From contig JAYSWB010000004.1 of NCBI GenBank assembly GCA_043718245.1, forward strand, positions 1 through 8,045: 8,045 nt of DNA, given 5' to 3'. Source of the stretch: JBAXAB01 sp043718245. Lineage in GTDB: Bacteria > Patescibacteriota > Minisyncoccia > Phycocordibacterales > CAIZLB01. Below, in pieces: positions 6,936-8,045 of this stretch (positions within the stretch are counted from its first letter, which is position 1; every line of letters begins with the position of its first letter). The position numbers and the translations under genes are program-made. The notes under the pieces are model-generated. The model saw only the letters and a list, made by a program, of their open reading frames with translations, searched no databases and was not told where the DNA came from.

Positions 6936-7061
6936 TTAAATTCTTTGAACACAGCGCAATTTCTCCGTGATGATCACAGAGGTATGTGGAGATACGGCAA
7001 AAAAAGCAGATCCTTTTCGGTCGTTGTTTCCGGTATTAAGTTTGTTTCGCTTTTTTGTCAT
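6936..7061 (-). CDS. Small 41-residue ORF (possibly leaderless) in a promoter-terminator unit
   Basis: The product is not recognised. The ORF begins MTKKRNKLNTGNNDRKG and ends EKLRCVQRI. The first 16 residues are basic and polar, the middle (SAFFAVSPHTSVII) is moderately hydrophobic, and there is one cysteine near the end. There is no convincing signal peptide. The case for reality is positional: a near-consensus promoter lies directly in front, so that transcription would start about 3 bases before the ATG, and an intrinsic terminator follows the stop. The transcript would be about 170-180 bases, and a non-coding small RNA is an equally good explanation. A hairpin in the coding part (6963-6981) fits the RNA alternative. 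It lies just upstream of the ABC exporter on the same strand, so it could be an exported peptide, an attenuator or a regulator of that gene. These roles are inference. Confidence 0.4.
   Translation of the reverse strand: MTKKRNKLNTGNNDRKGSAFFAVSPHTSVIITEKLRCVQRI
6963..6981. repeat. Imperfect inverted repeat within the small unit
   Basis: In the minus-strand transcript CTCTGTGA pairs with TCACGGAG around TCA. The stem has 8 pairs, one of them G-U. It contains the palindrome TGATCA. It may be a structural element of a small RNA or a chance feature of the ORF. Confidence 0.4.
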
Positions 7062-7070
7062 AGCTTTAGT

Positions 7071-7098
7071 ATTATATGTAGTATTTTAGAAATGTCAA
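7071..7098 (-). promoter_or_regulatory. Consensus promoter of the small unit
   Basis: On the minus strand a perfect TTGACA and a perfect TATAAT are separated by 16 bases, the best promoter match in the window. The inferred start is near 7064, three bases before the 41-codon ORF. The heptamer TAGTATT occurs twice in the same orientation on the plus strand (7067-7073 and 7079-7085), 12 bases apart, overlapping the -10 box and spacer. That is a possible regulator site. Confidence 0.75.
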
Positions 7099-7185
7099 GG
7101 GTCAGGGATTGTAGCCCTAAACTCTGTACTTTGAAATACTGACACTCGCTGGGGTTATGACGGGTATGATGGGGAAATATTACGG

Positions 7186-7269
7186 GTGGACTTCGATGTG
7201 GGATTTGTGAACCGAGTGGTTAGCGAACTAGCGTATTTAAAAGAGATATTAAAAGTAAATAAAAATTAA
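7186..7269 (+). CDS. Mini-ORF 1 of a duplicated small family (VDFD...FVNR)
   Basis: This is a 27-codon ORF starting with GTG; the family is not recognised. It begins V-D-F-D, then G-F-V-N-R, E-L-A-Y-L and a basic end (KVNKN). The same pattern recurs at 7919-8014. The first 12 bases of the two copies (GTGGACTTCGAT) are identical. After that they differ partly at synonymous positions (GTG/GTA for Val, CGA/CGC for Arg), which suggests selection on protein. The frame is open upstream to a TGA near 7130, but there is no ATG, and the homology begins at the GTG. The C-terminal half looks like an amphipathic helix. It might be a true micro-protein, or the conserved start of a decayed gene. It converges with the membrane protein gene at 7336-7683, with a shared hairpin between them. 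Confidence 0.35.
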   Translation: MDFDVGFVNRVVSELAYLKEILKVNKN

Positions 7270-7275
7270 AGCCCC

Positions 7276-7310
7276 CACAAGTTGTGAAGTCATGGTGACC
7301 TTAACTTGTG
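7276..7310 (-). terminator. Long hairpin between convergent genes, possible terminator
   Basis: CACAAGTT and AACTTGTG form an 8-bp outer stem. Inside it AGGTCA and TGACTT form a further 6-bp stem around CCA in the minus-strand RNA. On the minus strand it is followed by GGGGGC and then a T-rich stretch (TTTAATTTTTATTT), so a terminator for the membrane protein gene is plausible. The T run is offset by the G run, which lowers confidence. Confidence 0.4.
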
Positions 7311-7335
7311 AGAGCTGTGAACTCTGAATATGCAA

Positions 7336-7683
7336 CTACTTCTTTTTCGGCCGAAAAGCGAGTCCGTACTCGATCAGTGAAAGAAGAATGAAGAATACCG
7401 GCGCTACAATGCAGATCAGGATTCTCGCCTGGCTCGACACGGAGGGTTCCAATGCGTCATTCACTCCGATAAGACTGAGCATCATAAGCCCCAGGATGAT
7501 TGTCATGCTCATCAAGAGACAAATGAGACCGAGAAAGATGCGCGAAAGCTTCCTTGGATATTGGCTTCCGAACAAAATCCATTGGATTCCTTCATCAAGC
7601 TTCTTGGGCAAGAAGATCATGAGAAGAAAGAAGGCGATGAATGGAACCAAGCTGGCGAGGTAGATTGAGCTATTAAGCGTCAT
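7336..7683 (-). CDS. Small three-helix membrane protein of unknown function
   Basis: A 115-residue integral membrane protein not assigned to a family. Hydrophobic helices span about residues 7-25, 48-72 and 87-110. A charged loop (PKKLDEGIQWILFGSQYPRKLSR) lies between the first two, and the C-terminus is basic (FRPKKK). The positive charges suggest that the first loop and the tail face the cytoplasm. No catalytic motif is visible and there is one residue pattern of note only, the lack of paired cysteines. No Shine-Dalgarno precedes the ATG at 7683. In another frame an upstream reading stops with TGA overlapping this ATG (ATGA), which is typical of translational coupling and supports the chosen start. 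GC resembles the ABC exporter. Its location beside an ABC exporter and small ORFs would suit an immunity or accessory protein, but this is inference. Confidence 0.7.
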   Translation of the reverse strand: MTLNSSIYLASLVPFIAFFLLMIFLPKKLDEGIQWILFGSQYPRKLSRIFLGLICLLMSMTIILGLMMLSLIGVNDALEPSVSSQARILICIVAPVFFILLSLIEYGLAFRPKKK

Positions 7684-7723
7684 TTTGGGTGTGAAGGTTG
7701 AGGTGTGTCTTTGGCAGGATAGA

Positions 7724-7858
7724 TCACCGGAGTTGGTGACGCTTCTTGCTTTTGCAACTGGGGTGGAGTGAATAAACGCTAAGCGCGGGATTGCTCCCAG
7801 GCGATGCGTTGACGATGTTGTAAAGGGCGAGAGTGATCAGTAGTGTGAGAATTTTCAG
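7724..7858 (-). CDS. Small signal-peptide ORF with CTG start, apparently frameshifted
   Basis: No family is recognised. From a CTG at 7858 the ORF reads like a secretion signal: (M)KILTLLITLALYNIVNA, then SPGSNPALS, with 44 residues before TGA. An AAAGG element lies 6 bases before the CTG, which is good ribosome-binding spacing, and the promoter at 7884-7912 puts the transcript start about 19 bases upstream. No ATG or GTG would serve this frame downstream of the promoter. CTG starts are rare, so either it is a real non-standard start or an ATG has mutated. After about residue 28 a different frame (-1) is open, reading PQLQKQEASPTPVIYPAKD, and ends with a TGA overlapping the ATG of the membrane protein gene. 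A single indel near the CCCC at about 7758-7763 would join the two into a secreted peptide of about 59 residues. It may therefore be a pseudogene, a programmed frameshift or a sequencing error. Confidence 0.42.
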   Translation of the reverse strand: MKILTLLITLALYNIVNASPGSNPALSVYSLHPSCKSKKRHQLR

Positions 7859-7883
7859 ATTTTTCCTTTCGTTGTTCTTATTT

Positions 7884-7912
7884 ATAATAGCATAATATGC
7901 TATTAAAGTCAA
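7884..7912 (-). promoter_or_regulatory. Promoter of the signal-peptide and membrane protein unit
   Basis: On the minus strand TTGACT and TATTAT are separated by 17 bases. Transcription would start near 7877 and run through the small secreted ORF into the 115-residue membrane protein gene. The spacer is occupied by the palindrome at 7886-7904. Confidence 0.65.
7886..7904. promoter_or_regulatory. Perfect 19-bp palindrome in the promoter, operator candidate
   Basis: AATAGCATA and TATGCTATT are perfect inverted arms around one base. The site fills nearly the whole spacer between the -35 and -10 boxes of the minus-strand promoter and also lies 15 bases before the plus-strand mini-ORF 2. A dimeric repressor bound here would block RNA polymerase and could control both directions. 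No regulator gene is evident in the window. Confidence 0.55.
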
Positions 7913-7918
7913 TGATTT

Positions 7919-8014
7919 GTGGACTTCGATATGTCTTTTGTAAACCGCTTGGCGACAGAACTCAATTATCTTGCTTGGGTTCTAAAGGGAGATTATGAAA
8001 AGAAGGACCGCTAG
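7919..8014 (+). CDS. Mini-ORF 2 of the duplicated small family (VDFD...FVNR)
   Basis: This is a 31-codon ORF from GTG, related to the ORF at 7186-7269. It reads V-D-F-D-M-S-F-V-N-R, then E-L-N-Y-L and a charged end (LKGDYEKKDR). The frame is closed by TGA two codons before the GTG, so it cannot extend upstream. Shared positions with copy 1 are VDFD, FVNR, EL, YL and LK. The gene is divergent from the secreted-peptide unit and begins 7 bases past its -35 box. The palindrome at 7886-7904 would sit over its own promoter region, where a weak plus-strand pair (TTGTTC, 17 bases, TATGCT) can be found. After its stop the sequence AAAGCTCACAA resembles the AAAGCCCCCACAA after copy 1, so the duplication extends a little beyond the coding part. 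Confidence 0.4.
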   Translation: MDFDMSFVNRLATELNYLAWVLKGDYEKKDR

Positions 8015-8045
8015 AAAGCTCACAACATTCACTTGTTCACATTTA

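Noticed and set aside
6930..7142. Plus-strand 70-codon open frame
   Set aside because: It is antisense to a minus-strand unit with a perfect promoter and a terminator, and runs through that promoter. It has no recognisable start signal or domain.

Overview
The window looks like chromosomal DNA from an uncultivated candidate-phyla-radiation bacterium (Patescibacteria, probably a Parcubacteria-type lineage). The reasons are a modest GC content, TGA read as stop, short genes, near-leaderless promoters with no obvious Shine-Dalgarno sequence, and a secreted protein ending in the peptidoglycan-binding domain common in Parcubacteria (an EILTPWG-like motif). This placement is inference from style; no taxonomic marker was compared.

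All the confident genes lie on the minus strand, so they are read from high to low coordinates. At the left edge is part of what is most likely the RNase P RNA (rnpB), cut by the window start. Next come a housekeeping pair, khpA (KH-domain RNA-binding protein) and rpsP (ribosomal protein S16), each with its own near-consensus promoter. Positions 1121-4920 hold an envelope cluster: a DsbB-type disulfide oxidase, a CAP/SCP-domain membrane protein, a large secreted multidomain protein with an InlB-type repeat and a peptidoglycan-binding domain, and a membrane-anchored PKD-like/TIG protein. The large secreted protein has four cysteines, so a neighbouring disulfide-forming enzyme makes sense. Strong intrinsic terminators separate several of these units.

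From 5028 to the right edge the character changes. A 596-residue ABC exporter (membrane domain fused to ATPase) has higher GC than the genes to its left. Upstream of it is a region of very small units with unusually clear promoters. One is a terminator-bounded unit with a 41-codon near-leaderless ORF. Another is a short signal-peptide ORF, apparently frameshifted, whose alternative frame overlaps the start of a three-helix membrane protein by ATGA. The promoter of that second unit has a perfect 19-bp palindrome between its -35 and -10 boxes. Two homologous plus-strand mini-ORFs (27 and 31 codons, both beginning V-D-F-D and sharing F-V-N-R) flank the membrane-protein cassette. The arrangement of ABC exporter, tiny peptides and membrane protein resembles a peptide export, immunity or signalling locus. 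That function is a hypothesis, and this is the part of the window most likely to be undescribed.
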